A stretch of 42,792 nt of DNA, from NCBI GenBank assembly GCA_017554105.1, contig JAFZIY010000020.1, forward strand, positions 1-42,792. Reading direction: 5' to 3'. Within the stretch, counting starts at the first letter, position 1. The number at the start of each line of letters is the position of its first letter. Positions 30,524 to 39,335 of this stretch are shown one piece after another. The notes beneath the pieces are model-generated. The model worked only from the letters and a program-made list of their open reading frames with translations. It did not search any database and was not told where the DNA came from. A program made the translations under genes and the position numbers. This DNA is from Prevotella sp. GTDB lineage: Bacteria; Bacteroidota; Bacteroidia; Bacteroidales; Bacteroidaceae.

Positions 30524-32752
30524 ATGGTTATGAATAAGGAAACGATAGGAAAATGGCAGAAGTCATGGCAGACTCGTTCGAGTCTTGCAATCGTTGTGAC
30601 AGCAGCGGTTCTTATAGAACTTACTGTTGCCATCCAGTATTGGTATTCGCGTGAGGGAATACAGCATGAGGTGGAGCGACGCGCCAAGAGTGAACTGAGG
30701 GAGCAAAGCCTTGAGATTCAGAACGTGATGACGGCTGTTGAGGTTGCGGTAAAGAATCATGTGTGGGTATTTGAGAAAGCGCTGCCTTATCCTGATTCTA
30801 TTTATACCATAGAGCATCGCCTGGCGGGCCAGAATGAGCAGATATGGGGCTGTGGAGTGGCATTCATCCCTAACTATTATCCGCAGAAGGGCAAGTGGTA
30901 TGAACCATACACTTTGCTTCATGATGATGCGCCTGCAGAGTATATGCAGATAGGAGGTCCATCACACGACTATACAAAACTTGAGTTTTATACAAAATGT
31001 ATTGAGGGTGACTCTGCGTTCTGGAGTGAACCATATCTTGACCCCGATGGTGCTCATGGAATGGTGACCACCTATTCAATGCCCATACACGACAGTAACG
31101 GTCGATGTGTTGCCGTTGTTGGTGCGGATGTCGCTTTGGATTGGCTCGCCGATGTGGTCAACATGAACGAATCATATTCTTCCTCGTATGATGTTATTAT
31201 CTCCCGTAACGGAATGTTGATGGCCAGTCCTGTGGAGAGTCTTGCCATGCAACGTAATATCGATGAAATAACGTCTAAGAGTAATAATGCTTCAATGCAA
31301 GGCATTAACCAACTGTTGAAGGCAGGACAACATGGACAGACAACGGTAATAGATGAGAATGGCGAGAAGAACTACATCTTCTTTGCACCTATAAAGGGCA
31401 ACACGGGATGGTCGATGGCTGTCGTATGTCCACACAGGGAGATATTTGCCGGATTGCGAAGAATGGGTGTTTTCCTAACCCTTCTGATGCTTATAGGCCT
31501 TGCCTTGCTTACTTTCATCGTTATTCGCTCCATTCATGGGTTTAAGAAACTTCAGAAGGCAAACGCTGACAAGGAGATTATAGACAGTGAGTTGCGCATT
31601 GCTAACGAAATACAGGTGGGAATGTTGCCTAAGGTTTACCCGCCATATCCCGAACGCAATGACATAGAGGTGTATGGTTCGCTTGTGCCGGCCAAAGAGG
31701 TAGGCGGTGACCTCTACGACTTCTTCCTAAGAGACGAGAAACTGTTCTTCTGCATAGGAGACGTAAGTGGGAAGGGAGTGCCTGCCGCTCTAATGATGTC
31801 CGTCACGCGAACACTCTTCCGAACGCTCTCTGCTAATGAGGCATTGCCAGATAGGATTGTAGAGCGCATGAATGACACAATGGCGGAGATGAATGAAAGG
31901 AATATGTTCACAACGATGTTTGTTGGTGTCCTTGATCTTCCGACAGGTGTCCTGGATTATTGCAATGCAGGCCATTGTCCGCCTATATTGTTGTCGGACG
32001 GGGTGAGCAAACTCGACGTCAAGGCGAACATTCCTGTGGGGTTCATGAGTGGTAGGAAGTTCATTTCTCAACAGTTGAAAATTAATCCTGGCACCATAAT
32101 CTTCCTATATACTGACGGACTTACGGAGGCTGAGAACCATTCTCATGTCCAGTTTGGAGTAAGTGGGGTAGTGAACGAGGCTGAAAAGATGCTGACAGGT
32201 GGCTTGCCGCTTCCTAAAGAGTTTATTAACAACATGACAACGGCGGTACATGGCTTTGTTGACGGTAATGAGCAGGGCGACGACCTCACCATGTTAGCCG
32301 TAGAATACACAAAGGCTAATAAGGAGGTGACGATGTGTCGTAGCATCGTGTTGCCGAACGATATTCAGACAGTTAGTAAACTGACGCCCTTCATTGAAGA
32401 CATCGTTAATGATATGGGATACGATTCCTCAGAAACGATGAAGCTTAACCTTGCCATCGAAGAGGCTGTTGTAAACGTTATGAGTTATGCATATCCCGAA
32501 GGCTCGTATGGAGAGGTGATAGTTGAGGCTCAGGGAAGTGATGACAATATTAAGTTCGTCATTACAGATAAAGGTGTTCCTTTTGACCCTACAAAGAGCG
32601 ATGCGGCAGATACTACTCTCTCAGCAGAGGAGCGTCCTGTAGGTGGGCTGGGAATACATCTTGTAAAGAATCTGATGGACACTGTCAAATACGAACGCGT
32701 TGACGATATGAATGTGCTGACGCTGATAAAATTCTCTGGAAATAAATCATAA
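30524..32752 (+). CDS. Membrane Cache-SpoIIE (PP2C) phosphatase fused to a C-terminal HATPase kinase
   Basis: A 742 aa signal protein of a partner-switching system. Order: transmembrane helix (about residues 20-40); extracytoplasmic dCache-like sensor (about 45-310, with AFWSEPYLDPDGAHGMVTTYS and YIFFAPIKGNTGWSMAVV); second helix (about 325-346); linker; SpoIIE/PP2C domain (about 365-600). The metal Asp residues are in KEVGGDLYDFF (about 392), CIGDVSGKG (about 412), FLYTDGLTEA and GDDLTMLAVE. An RsbW-type HATPase comes last, with NLAIEEAVVNVMSYA (N-box, about 641) and GGLGIHLVKNLMD (G-box, about 706). It can thus both dephosphorylate and, in principle, phosphorylate the STAS protein encoded 26 bases downstream. 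Start 30524 or 30530. Confidence 0.9.
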   Translation: MVMNKETIGKWQKSWQTRSSLAIVVTAAVLIELTVAIQYWYSREGIQHEVERRAKSELREQSLEIQNVMTAVEVAVKNHVWVFEKALPYPDSIYTIEHRLAGQNEQIWGCGVAFIPNYYPQKGKWYEPYTLLHDDAPAEYMQIGGPSHDYTKLEFYTKCIEGDSAFWSEPYLDPDGAHGMVTTYSMPIHDSNGRCVAVVGADVALDWLADVVNMNESYSSSYDVIISRNGMLMASPVESLAMQRNIDEITSKSNNASMQGINQLLKAGQHGQTTVIDENGEKNYIFFAPIKGNTGWSMAVVCPHREIFAGLRRMGVFLTLLMLIGLALLTFIVIRSIHGFKKLQKANADKEIIDSELRIANEIQVGMLPKVYPPYPERNDIEVYGSLVPAKEVGGDLYDFFLRDEKLFFCIGDVSGKGVPAALMMSVTRTLFRTLSANEALPDRIVERMNDTMAEMNERNMFTTMFVGVLDLPTGVLDYCNAGHCPPILLSDGVSKLDVKANIPVGFMSGRKFISQQLKINPGTIIFLYTDGLTEAENHSHVQFGVSGVVNEAEKMLTGGLPLPKEFINNMTTAVHGFVDGNEQGDDLTMLAVEYTKANKEVTMCRSIVLPNDIQTVSKLTPFIEDIVNDMGYDSSETMKLNLAIEEAVVNVMSYAYPEGSYGEVIVEAQGSDDNIKFVITDKGVPFDPTKSDAADTTLSAEERPVGGLGIHLVKNLMDTVKYERVDDMNVLTLIKFSGNKS

Positions 32753-32778
32753 ACTTACAAAATCATAAACTCACAGAT

Positions 32779-33081
32779 ATGAAAACAACTTTCAAAACAG
32801 AAGACAACAACTATGTAATGTTTCTTGAGGGCAGGTTGGATACAGCCGCCAGTTCTCAGACAGAAAAGGACATGCATGCACTTAATGATTGCGAGGGACA
32901 CGACATTATCTTAGATTGCTCTGAACTTGAGTACATCTCTTCAAGTGGCTTGCGCATCTTCCTCAACGTACTGAAGAATGCGAAAAGCAAAGGTAGCACC
33001 GTATATGTCAGAGGCATTAAGGACGATATCCTCAGTGTCTTTGAGATGACGGGATTCAATAGCCTTTTCGAGTTTATCTAA
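32779..33081 (+). CDS. STAS-domain anti-sigma-factor-antagonist-like protein
   Basis: A 100 aa single-domain protein. The conserved DCSELEYISSSGLRIFL block places the phosphorylatable Ser near residue 56, followed by the YVRGIKDDILSVFEMTGF region typical of SpoIIAA/RsbV. It lies 26 bases after the phosphatase-kinase gene and before a strong terminator, so it is the natural substrate of both domains of that protein. Bacteroidetes have no sigma-B, and no sigma factor is encoded nearby, so the downstream target is unknown. Confidence 0.9.
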   Translation: MKTTFKTEDNNYVMFLEGRLDTAASSQTEKDMHALNDCEGHDIILDCSELEYISSSGLRIFLNVLKNAKSKGSTVYVRGIKDDILSVFEMTGFNSLFEFI

Positions 33082-33101
33082 AATAAGCTTATATCACAAA
33101 T

Positions 33102-33140
33102 AAAAAAGAGAACTCCACTTTTGTGGATGTTCTCTTTTTT
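33102..33140. terminator. Bidirectional terminator between STAS and Na/Pi transporter genes
   Basis: The arms AAAAAAGAGAACTCCAC (33102-33118) and GTGGATGTTCTCTTTTTT (33123-33140) pair with a one-base bulge around TTTT. It is bordered by A- and T-runs on both strands and serves the two convergent units. Confidence 0.88.
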
Positions 33141-33164
33141 GTTATGTATAATTTCTTTAATCTC

Positions 33165-34883
33165 CTATTGTCCCAAGCGCGCCTGTACGACATTGACAAC
33201 GTAGTCGCCCAGTTTCTCACACTCGCTGACCAGGTCGCTATACATAGTGCCTACCGAGTAGTCGTATTCGTGGTCATTGATGGCCTGAATGTTTTCTTCC
33301 TTCAGACGTGTGCGCGTGTTGTTTATCTCATCTTCTATGCGGAAAGTATCATTAATGCTTGTCTCTTCTCGTCTTCCCGTCATTACTCTGTTCATCTGGG
33401 TCAGAGCGTCGTCGGTCAACTGAATCATCGCATGCAGTTCTTTATACTGCTTTTCGGTGAAGTCTTTGTTCGATTGCTTTCTTCTGTTTATGGTGCGTGC
33501 GAGGTTGTAGCATGAGTCTCCAATCGATTCTATCTCGCTTATCTCTCTCATCATCTGTCTTATCTTTTGCTTTGTATCATCAGACAGGTGTGCCTCTCCA
33601 ACTTGTTCCAGATATTTCGCAATCTCTATTTCCATATTGTCGGATATGCCCTCATACTTCTCGATACGTGAATACAACTTTGAGAACTTATCTGTGTCAC
33701 GTTCTTCAAGCAGGTCGCGAACCATTCCAAACATGCGTTGTATTCTCGTTCCGAAGAGTGCAATCTCCTTTTGCGCTTGATATACGGCAATTTCAGGAGT
33801 CTTGATGATACCACTCTGTATGTACATTAGTCGTGTTTCTTCCTCTTCATCAGTTTTCTTTGACTTTATTACTTTGCACACCAGTTTCTCTATCTGTGGT
33901 ATAAACCATATGAGAATACCAGTATTGGCAAGGTTGAAACACGTATGGAATGCGGCGAGTACGAAACTCAGTTTGGCAGCATTAGCAAGAAAAACCGTTT
34001 CTCCAACGCCTTCCTTAGTCATAGTCACGTCATAGCCTACGAGACCACACACGAAATCGACGAAAGGCCTGAAGACTATGAGAATCCAGAACACTCCGAA
34101 GAGGTTGAAGAACATGTGTGCGAAGGCAGCCCTTCGTGCTTGTGTTCCGGCAGATAGTGCGACGATGTTAGACGTTACAGTGGTACCGATGTTCTCACCC
34201 ATCACAAGTGCAATACCCTGATAGATAGGCAGCACACCGCTTGAGCAAAGTATCATCGTGATGGCCATCACCGCGGCTGACGACTGTACGCACATGGTGA
34301 GCACTCCTCCGATAAGCAGGAAGAGTATCGTGGTAAGAAAACTCTGTGGGTCGAATGATGAGAAGAATGCTAATACCGACTGGTTTTCTCCAAGATTCAT
34401 GTCTATGCCCGTCTGCCTTAAGGTGCCCAGTCCGAGGAACATGAATGCGATACCGAACAGGAAATCACCCACCACGCGGTTTTTCTTTCTATATATGAGA
34501 ATGATGGCAAGGAAGAATGCAGGATATACAAAGTCGGTGATATTGAATGAGAATCCTGCCGACATTATCCATGCTGTGAGCGTGGTACCGATGTTGGCTC
34601 CCATGATTACTGATATGGCTTGCGCCAACGTAAGGAGTCCTGCCGATACGAACGACACCGTCATTACTGTGGTGGCGGTAGATGACTGTACGGCAGCAGT
34701 CACGCCCATACCGGTGAGCATTCCCGTGAAGCGATTGGTGGTCATTGCTCCAAGTACATGACGAAGTTGTGGACCAGCCATCTTTTGAAGGGCATCACTC
34801 ATGGTCTTCATACCGTACATAAGCAATGCAAGCGATCCTAACAGTCTGAAAAACAATAAAAAGTAACTTTGTGTAGTGTTCAT
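33165..34883 (-). CDS. Na/Pi cotransporter family protein with PhoU-like domain
   Basis: A 572 aa inner-membrane carrier for phosphate with sodium, or a related anion. Two inverted repeats of the Na_Pi_cotrans domain are visible: QSSTATTVMTVSFV plus GANIGTTLTAW in the first, QSSAAVMAITMIL plus GENIGTTVTSN in the second. About nine hydrophobic helices lie in residues 1-340. The C-terminal cytoplasmic part (about residues 365-570) is helical and PhoU-like, with EISEIESIGDSCYNLAR and SECEKLGDYVVNVVQA. It begins 22 bases after the stop of the TerD-like gene, so the two may be cotranscribed. It ends before the terminator at 33102-33140. Confidence 0.92.
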   Translation of the reverse strand: MNTTQSYFLLFFRLLGSLALLMYGMKTMSDALQKMAGPQLRHVLGAMTTNRFTGMLTGMGVTAAVQSSTATTVMTVSFVSAGLLTLAQAISVIMGANIGTTLTAWIMSAGFSFNITDFVYPAFFLAIILIYRKKNRVVGDFLFGIAFMFLGLGTLRQTGIDMNLGENQSVLAFFSSFDPQSFLTTILFLLIGGVLTMCVQSSAAVMAITMILCSSGVLPIYQGIALVMGENIGTTVTSNIVALSAGTQARRAAFAHMFFNLFGVFWILIVFRPFVDFVCGLVGYDVTMTKEGVGETVFLANAAKLSFVLAAFHTCFNLANTGILIWFIPQIEKLVCKVIKSKKTDEEEETRLMYIQSGIIKTPEIAVYQAQKEIALFGTRIQRMFGMVRDLLEERDTDKFSKLYSRIEKYEGISDNMEIEIAKYLEQVGEAHLSDDTKQKIRQMMREISEIESIGDSCYNLARTINRRKQSNKDFTEKQYKELHAMIQLTDDALTQMNRVMTGRREETSINDTFRIEDEINNTRTRLKEENIQAINDHEYDYSVGTMYSDLVSECEKLGDYVVNVVQARLGQ

Positions 34884-34905
34884 TTATATATTGATAATTA
34901 ATTAT

Positions 34906-37179
34906 TCAAAACCCATAATCACCCATTTTCGCCCACTCATAATCATATTTCTCGTCAGCGTCCTCAGCGTTCTCAACAATCGTGAGCCCTTGTGCCTTTG
35001 CCTTGATTTCAAGCAGGCCGCCAACCGAGAGTCTTGCCTCCAGTTTGCGAAGAAGTGCTTCGACTGACTTATTGTCAGCACCTTTTATGTTCTGGGATGT
35101 GAACGGCATTTCCAACCATATTATTTGGCGCTTGACAACATCGAGGACGCCGAATACCAGTCCTTTTGAGAGATTTGTCTGACTGATACGAACCATGTGT
35201 TGAACGCACGACGGATCATAGGCAACGCCTGTCTCTTCAGACACCTGCATGGGGAATGCAGAGTTCATCCATCCCACAACGAGATTTGGCGACAGAGCCC
35301 CCACAGAGTAGGCATTGCAAGTGAATGTCACATATTTTGCGCCGGCTGCTTCCAGTTCAGGCATTGACAGTTCTATATACTCCGCCGTACCCACCATCTC
35401 AGGTGTTGAGCGTATGTCGCCCGAGTGCTTGGCACCAGGACAGGTCAGGGAGTAGTATGCGCACTCTACAACTATATTGTCGGGTAGTGAGATGCGGCAA
35501 CTGAGGTCCATATCGAGGTGCATCGCGTGCAGTCCCTTTCCCCATTGCAGGAAAAGCCTTACCGCATCACCTTCTACTGGGAACCGAGTACCCATCAAGG
35601 CGCACGATGTGTCTTGGATGGTTTCTGAACGGTTGCCTACGCTTACGGGTATGTCGTATAGTTGTTTGTCAATGAATATAGTCTTAGACTCTGTCTTCTG
35701 TTCAGCAAATCGTCTTGCCATAGAGCGACTGAAGACGTCGCCTACGGCTTTCACCATCTTGTCCAACTCTTCTTTGTCATATAACGAGAGCATCTTGTTA
35801 GGCTCAAGGCGGTGGGTTACTCCTGTTACGGGGTGGGCGATTCGCTCACTCTCTGGGTCGAAATATATCTCAGCCGCATTGCTTAGCGATATGAGCAATC
35901 GTGCAGGCATCTTGTCTGCCACATGTTCGAATGCTGCTATAACCTTGTCACTTCCGAAGCGCAACATCGTGGCGAAGAGGCATCTGGCAAATAGTCCTGG
36001 GCGCTGCTTTAGCAGTTCGAGAGTCGTCTCTGCGTCATTTGCCCTTTGTGCCTTGTCCACATTTCCTTGCCATGTATGGTATTCTTGCTTATAGAACACG
36101 TCAAGAATCTCAGCCAGATGCTCGAAGCCTTTCTTTCGGGAGTATTCACCCAGACGCAGGGCCCTGATCATACGCACCCACATGCCTCGCTTGGGATTCA
36201 TCTGCTCGGCCGCTTGTTGTGGCGTCATAGGCAATGCGTTCATCCACCGTGCGGTCCGCATACATGCCTTGCGGTCATACTTCAGCATTAGTTTCTTTTT
36301 CATCTCTGCGCTGGCATCCGCACTCTTGTCGAGTGATCCCCACATGTGTGAGTATAGTTTTCCCGCATGCTCAACAAGCGTCTTGGGCTTTATTATCTGT
36401 ACTCGTCCTGTTTTCTCATACCATAGGAAACGAAGGATGTCGGCAGGCGACGTCATCAGCACTTGTGCCTCGTCGTATCTCCCCTTTTCAGCCAGAGTCT
36501 TTGTCACAAGCATGGCAGTCTCTTTCATCGTTATTCGAGGGTTTTCAGGAAGAGCGAAAACGTCGAGCAACTTTTCTAGAGAATCTCTTTGCGTTGCGTC
36601 GAGTGGAGTAGGCGATGCGAGAAGTTTGCCGAATAATTTCCTCATGTCGTCGAGAGTGAAGAGATTCAGCATCTTCAGTTTGCTTGCCTGACCCTTATAG
36701 ACGAAGTTGGAGGTATTAAACTGGGTGCCGCAGAAAGGACAGCCGTTGTAGCGCTCCAGTGGAAACGTTCCCTCGGGAATAAGATGGCCGCAGGGCAGGG
36801 TGGTGCCCTTGAATCCTGCCTCTTCCCCGAAGAAGTTCGCAACAAGGGTTATGATATGGTCGGCGAGACTCTCACCGGTAGGCACGTCCCATCCCTTTAC
36901 GAGTGGAGCCCAGTTGAGGTTCACACCCATAACGTCATTGATGTACTTGGTAATCTCGGCAAGTCTGTCTGTGCTGACGGTACTCAGTGCGTGAAGCAAT
37001 TCTTCGCTTACAGAATATCCATTCTCCTTCAGACGTGCAATGAAGGCCATTTCGGGTACCGACACAACCAGTCCTTTGCCACTATTATGAATGGCGCTGT
37101 TATTTACTTCCTCGCGATTAATGTCGAGGAAGACAGCACCATAGCGCAAAGCCACGCTAATAAGGTTCTTGGTGGTCAT
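34906..37179 (-). CDS. Large zinc-finger (RING-like) protein with C-terminal TerD-like domain
   Basis: A 757 aa cytoplasmic protein. Near residues 127-152, LPCGHLIPEG and NGCPFCGTQF supply a C-x-H and C-x2-C zinc site, the layout of the bacterial 'RING domain' proteins of the MXAN_6230/SCO0854 type. Residues about 190-480 are helical repeats (RMIRALRLGEYSRKKGFEHL, PGLFARCLFATMLRFG). Residues about 535-700 resemble TerD: HLDMDLSCRIS, KHSGDIRSTPEMVGTAEYIEL, then KYVTFTCNAYS. TerD domains bind calcium in tellurite/stress-response systems. The ATG at 37179 (MTTKNLIS) is preferred; an in-frame TTG at 37284 lies in the leader. A long leader with a hairpin precedes it. A Na/Pi transporter gene follows 22 bases downstream. 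The biological role is not established. Confidence 0.75.
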   Translation of the reverse strand: MTTKNLISVALRYGAVFLDINREEVNNSAIHNSGKGLVVSVPEMAFIARLKENGYSVSEELLHALSTVSTDRLAEITKYINDVMGVNLNWAPLVKGWDVPTGESLADHIITLVANFFGEEAGFKGTTLPCGHLIPEGTFPLERYNGCPFCGTQFNTSNFVYKGQASKLKMLNLFTLDDMRKLFGKLLASPTPLDATQRDSLEKLLDVFALPENPRITMKETAMLVTKTLAEKGRYDEAQVLMTSPADILRFLWYEKTGRVQIIKPKTLVEHAGKLYSHMWGSLDKSADASAEMKKKLMLKYDRKACMRTARWMNALPMTPQQAAEQMNPKRGMWVRMIRALRLGEYSRKKGFEHLAEILDVFYKQEYHTWQGNVDKAQRANDAETTLELLKQRPGLFARCLFATMLRFGSDKVIAAFEHVADKMPARLLISLSNAAEIYFDPESERIAHPVTGVTHRLEPNKMLSLYDKEELDKMVKAVGDVFSRSMARRFAEQKTESKTIFIDKQLYDIPVSVGNRSETIQDTSCALMGTRFPVEGDAVRLFLQWGKGLHAMHLDMDLSCRISLPDNIVVECAYYSLTCPGAKHSGDIRSTPEMVGTAEYIELSMPELEAAGAKYVTFTCNAYSVGALSPNLVVGWMNSAFPMQVSEETGVAYDPSCVQHMVRISQTNLSKGLVFGVLDVVKRQIIWLEMPFTSQNIKGADNKSVEALLRKLEARLSVGGLLEIKAKAQGLTIVENAEDADEKYDYEWAKMGDYGF

Positions 37180-37214
37180 AAAGCACTCAATATAAAAGGT
37201 AATTGAGAAACTGG

Positions 37215-37234
37215 AAAAAGGACCGAAGCCCTTT
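37215..37234 (-). terminator. Intrinsic-terminator-like hairpin in the leader of the TerD-like gene
   Basis: Read leftward, AAAGGGC-TTCG-GTCCTTT forms a 7-bp stem (one G-T pair) closed by a C(UUCG)G tetraloop, directly followed by a T-run of five. It lies about 36 bases before the ATG and about 75 bases after the expected transcript start. It could terminate or attenuate transcription before the gene. Confidence 0.6.
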
Positions 37235-37313
37235 CTAGAGCATTTGAAGTAAGTCTCTCTTGGACCTTTGTTATTGTTAGGCAACCATTGATATTGGCTG
37301 CATCATTTCTGTG

Positions 37314-37345
37314 CAAAGATACGTATTTTTATCTTAATCTACAAC
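37314..37345 (-). promoter_or_regulatory. Promoter of TerD-like gene
   Basis: On the minus strand GTTG (37345-37342), a 20-base spacer and TATCTTTG (37321-37314). The expected leader is about 125-130 bases, far longer than for other genes in the window. Confidence 0.65.
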
Positions 37346-37386
37346 AAATCAGCACGATTTTTTATTTATATACCAAAATAATTGAT

Positions 37387-37394
37387 TAACTTTG
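37387..37394 (+). promoter_or_regulatory. -7 box for alpha/beta hydrolase gene
   Basis: TAACTTTG, 34 bases before the ATG at 37429. The -33 region is AT-rich without an exact TTTG. Confidence 0.55.
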
Positions 37395-37428
37395 CACACA
37401 TAGTTTTATCGTTAATAAAAACATAATC

Positions 37429-38331
37429 ATGAAGAAATCTATTTTAACTACCGCAATCCTTGCCCTAGCGACGCTCGCTATGGCGCAACCACAAAAATCT
37501 CTTATAGTTGAAGATGGTGGTACAGGGATCTACAAGGCCATCATGAAGGAAGAGCCATCATTGAAGGCACACACGGTATTCGTGCCACAGGACCTCACAC
37601 CGTTTAGTGCCAAGAAGCCATTACCCGTGCTCGTATGGGGCAACGGAGCATGTACCAACTCTCCTTGGGAGCACTTTAAGTTCCTCAACGAGATAGCATC
37701 TCACGGGTACATCGTAGTCGCTACGGGATTTATTCCGATGAAGGAGGAGCCATATCGTGGTCCAATGTCCACGACACAGCAGCAAATAGAGTCAATAGAC
37801 TGGGTGATAGCACAAAACGCCAATCCCCGCTCGCCATATTACCAGAAGATAGACACGCACAATATCTGCGCGGCAGGAATGTCATGCGGAGGACTGCAGA
37901 CACTTTACAACTGTGCAGACCCTCGCATCACGTCGATAATGATCTGCAATAGCGGACTCTTCAACACAGAGAATGCCGGCTCTGCCGTTGGAGGAATGCC
38001 AATGCCACCGAAGTCGAAACTCAAGGAATTGCACACACCTATTATATATATTCTTGGAGGAAAGGAAGACATTGCTTACGAGAATGGAATGAACGACTTC
38101 CACCTTATAAGTCATGTTCCAGCATGTGCGACGAACTATCCCGTTGGTCATGGTGGCACTTATCGCCAGCCACATGGAGGAGAGTTCTCCGTAGTTGCAA
38201 TAGCATGGCTCGACTGGCAACTGAAGCATGACAAGAAGGCAGGCAAGATGTTCAAGGGCAAGAAATGCCAACTTGCTTCTCGCAAAGACTGGACGATAGA
38301 GAAGAACAAGAAGTTCGGGAAGTTGAAGTAA
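37429..38331 (+). CDS. Secreted alpha/beta hydrolase (esterase, dienelactone hydrolase-like)
   Basis: A 300 aa secreted hydrolase. The signal peptide ends ATLAMA-QPQ. The catalytic triad can be read: nucleophile Ser in GMSCGGLQ (about residue 152), Asp in LGGKEDIA (about 214) and His in PVGHGGTY (about 241). The oxyanion-hole region is LPVLVWGNGACTNSP, as in chlorophyllase/PET-hydrolase-like esterases. The substrate is probably an ester of plant or microbial origin, but this is not determinable. It is a single gene, divergent from the TerD-like gene, and ends at its own terminator. Confidence 0.85.
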   Translation: MKKSILTTAILALATLAMAQPQKSLIVEDGGTGIYKAIMKEEPSLKAHTVFVPQDLTPFSAKKPLPVLVWGNGACTNSPWEHFKFLNEIASHGYIVVATGFIPMKEEPYRGPMSTTQQQIESIDWVIAQNANPRSPYYQKIDTHNICAAGMSCGGLQTLYNCADPRITSIMICNSGLFNTENAGSAVGGMPMPPKSKLKELHTPIIYILGGKEDIAYENGMNDFHLISHVPACATNYPVGHGGTYRQPHGGEFSVVAIAWLDWQLKHDKKAGKMFKGKKCQLASRKDWTIEKNKKFGKLK

Positions 38332-38366
38332 TCTGCGCTTTCACTTTGTAATAGGAAATATAAATT

Positions 38367-38407
38367 AAGGTGCGTACTCTGATATTAATGGAGCACGCAC
38401 CTTTTTT
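38367..38407. terminator. Terminator between alpha/beta hydrolase and DUF4380 genes
   Basis: AAGGTGCGT (38367-38375) pairs with ACGCACCTT (38395-38403), extended by further weak pairing, then a T-run to 38407. It lies between two convergent genes; the T-run favours the rightward transcript. Confidence 0.75.
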
Positions 38408-38441
38408 ATTCTAATTAAGTCTTCGTAAGCCTGTCAAATAA

Positions 38442-39302
38442 TTAAATTGCTTTCATGACAATGTCCTTAAGACTCTTTGAAGGCGAGGCGTCTGCATCAC
38501 AAGGAAGCACAATCCACCTCACAGCCCATGAAAGTGTCTCGCCGGGCTTCAGACTGGTGTAAGCACCTTGGCTTTCCAGTTCGATATAAGTCTTGCCACG
38601 ATTGACATACACTTGCACCTCAGCCTCATCGGGAGCCGGTTCTGATGGCATAAGGTCGGCGAACTTCTTGATGAGCAGCACACCATCGTTGGCATAGGCC
38701 AGCCATCCCTTCGCGTCAGCATTTATCTTGCGGTTCTCGTTTGTGGCGTCAGGCTGATACCATGATATTCCCTCTGACGCGCGGAAGTCCATGAGTCCTG
38801 CAGGAGTGATAGCCTCTGTCGGAGCATCGAAGAAGATGAGTCCCGCATTTGGCACTCTTGTTATCTCCCAAGGGGCAACACGTCGTTCCTCGTCGCCCTC
38901 ATTGGTGATGCTGTAAGTGATGTCGATGGCATTTGCTTTCTCATCGACGGAGAATTTCTTCTCAATGCGATACTTCATTCTTTGCGATACGTTGCTGGTC
39001 ATGATGAGCGTACCATTCTCCTCACGTACGTTATATGGCTGCTTGTCATACTCGGGTACTGGTGGCCAGTTCCATTCCTTCTGAGGACTTGTCCAGAAGG
39101 TGCTGCCGAACGACTCAGGCCATCTCAGTTGGGAAATCACTTCTTTGTCACCATACTTCAGTGATGTTATCCTTGCACCATGCTCCGCATCTATCGTCAT
39201 GCTGACATCGCCTGTTGTCAATACGTATGTAGATGGTGTCTGGGCCATCATCTGGCAAGATAGCATTGCTGCTATTGCCATTATGCATGTTTTCTTGATC
39301 AT
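38442..39302 (-). CDS. Secreted DUF4380-type protein (aldose-epimerase-like fold)
   Basis: A 286 aa exported protein with signal peptide MIKKTCIMAIAAMLSCQMMAQ (in pieces; a Cys lies near its end but not in a clean lipobox). The body is a beta-sandwich like mutarotases: MTIDAEHGARITSLKYGDKEV, FGSTFWTSPQKEWNWPP, ITYSITNEGDEERRVAPWEITRV-type strands, then SLKPGETLSWAVRWIV. DUF4380 proteins are linked to carbohydrate use in Bacteroidetes. It starts 33 bases after the GH3 gene's stop in the same orientation, so it is probably an accessory protein of that operon. Confidence 0.75.
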   Translation of the reverse strand: MIKKTCIMAIAAMLSCQMMAQTPSTYVLTTGDVSMTIDAEHGARITSLKYGDKEVISQLRWPESFGSTFWTSPQKEWNWPPVPEYDKQPYNVREENGTLIMTSNVSQRMKYRIEKKFSVDEKANAIDITYSITNEGDEERRVAPWEITRVPNAGLIFFDAPTEAITPAGLMDFRASEGISWYQPDATNENRKINADAKGWLAYANDGVLLIKKFADLMPSEPAPDEAEVQVYVNRGKTYIELESQGAYTSLKPGETLSWAVRWIVLPCDADASPSKSLKDIVMKAI

Positions 39303-39335
39303 ATCCATTTAGTCTTAATTACTTAATTTTAAACA

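Noticed and set aside
37180-37284. In-frame 35-codon N-terminal extension of the TerD-like protein from TTG at 37284
   Set aside because: It would translate the hairpin leader, starts with TTG, and is not protein-like. The ATG at 37179 begins the sequence that looks conserved.
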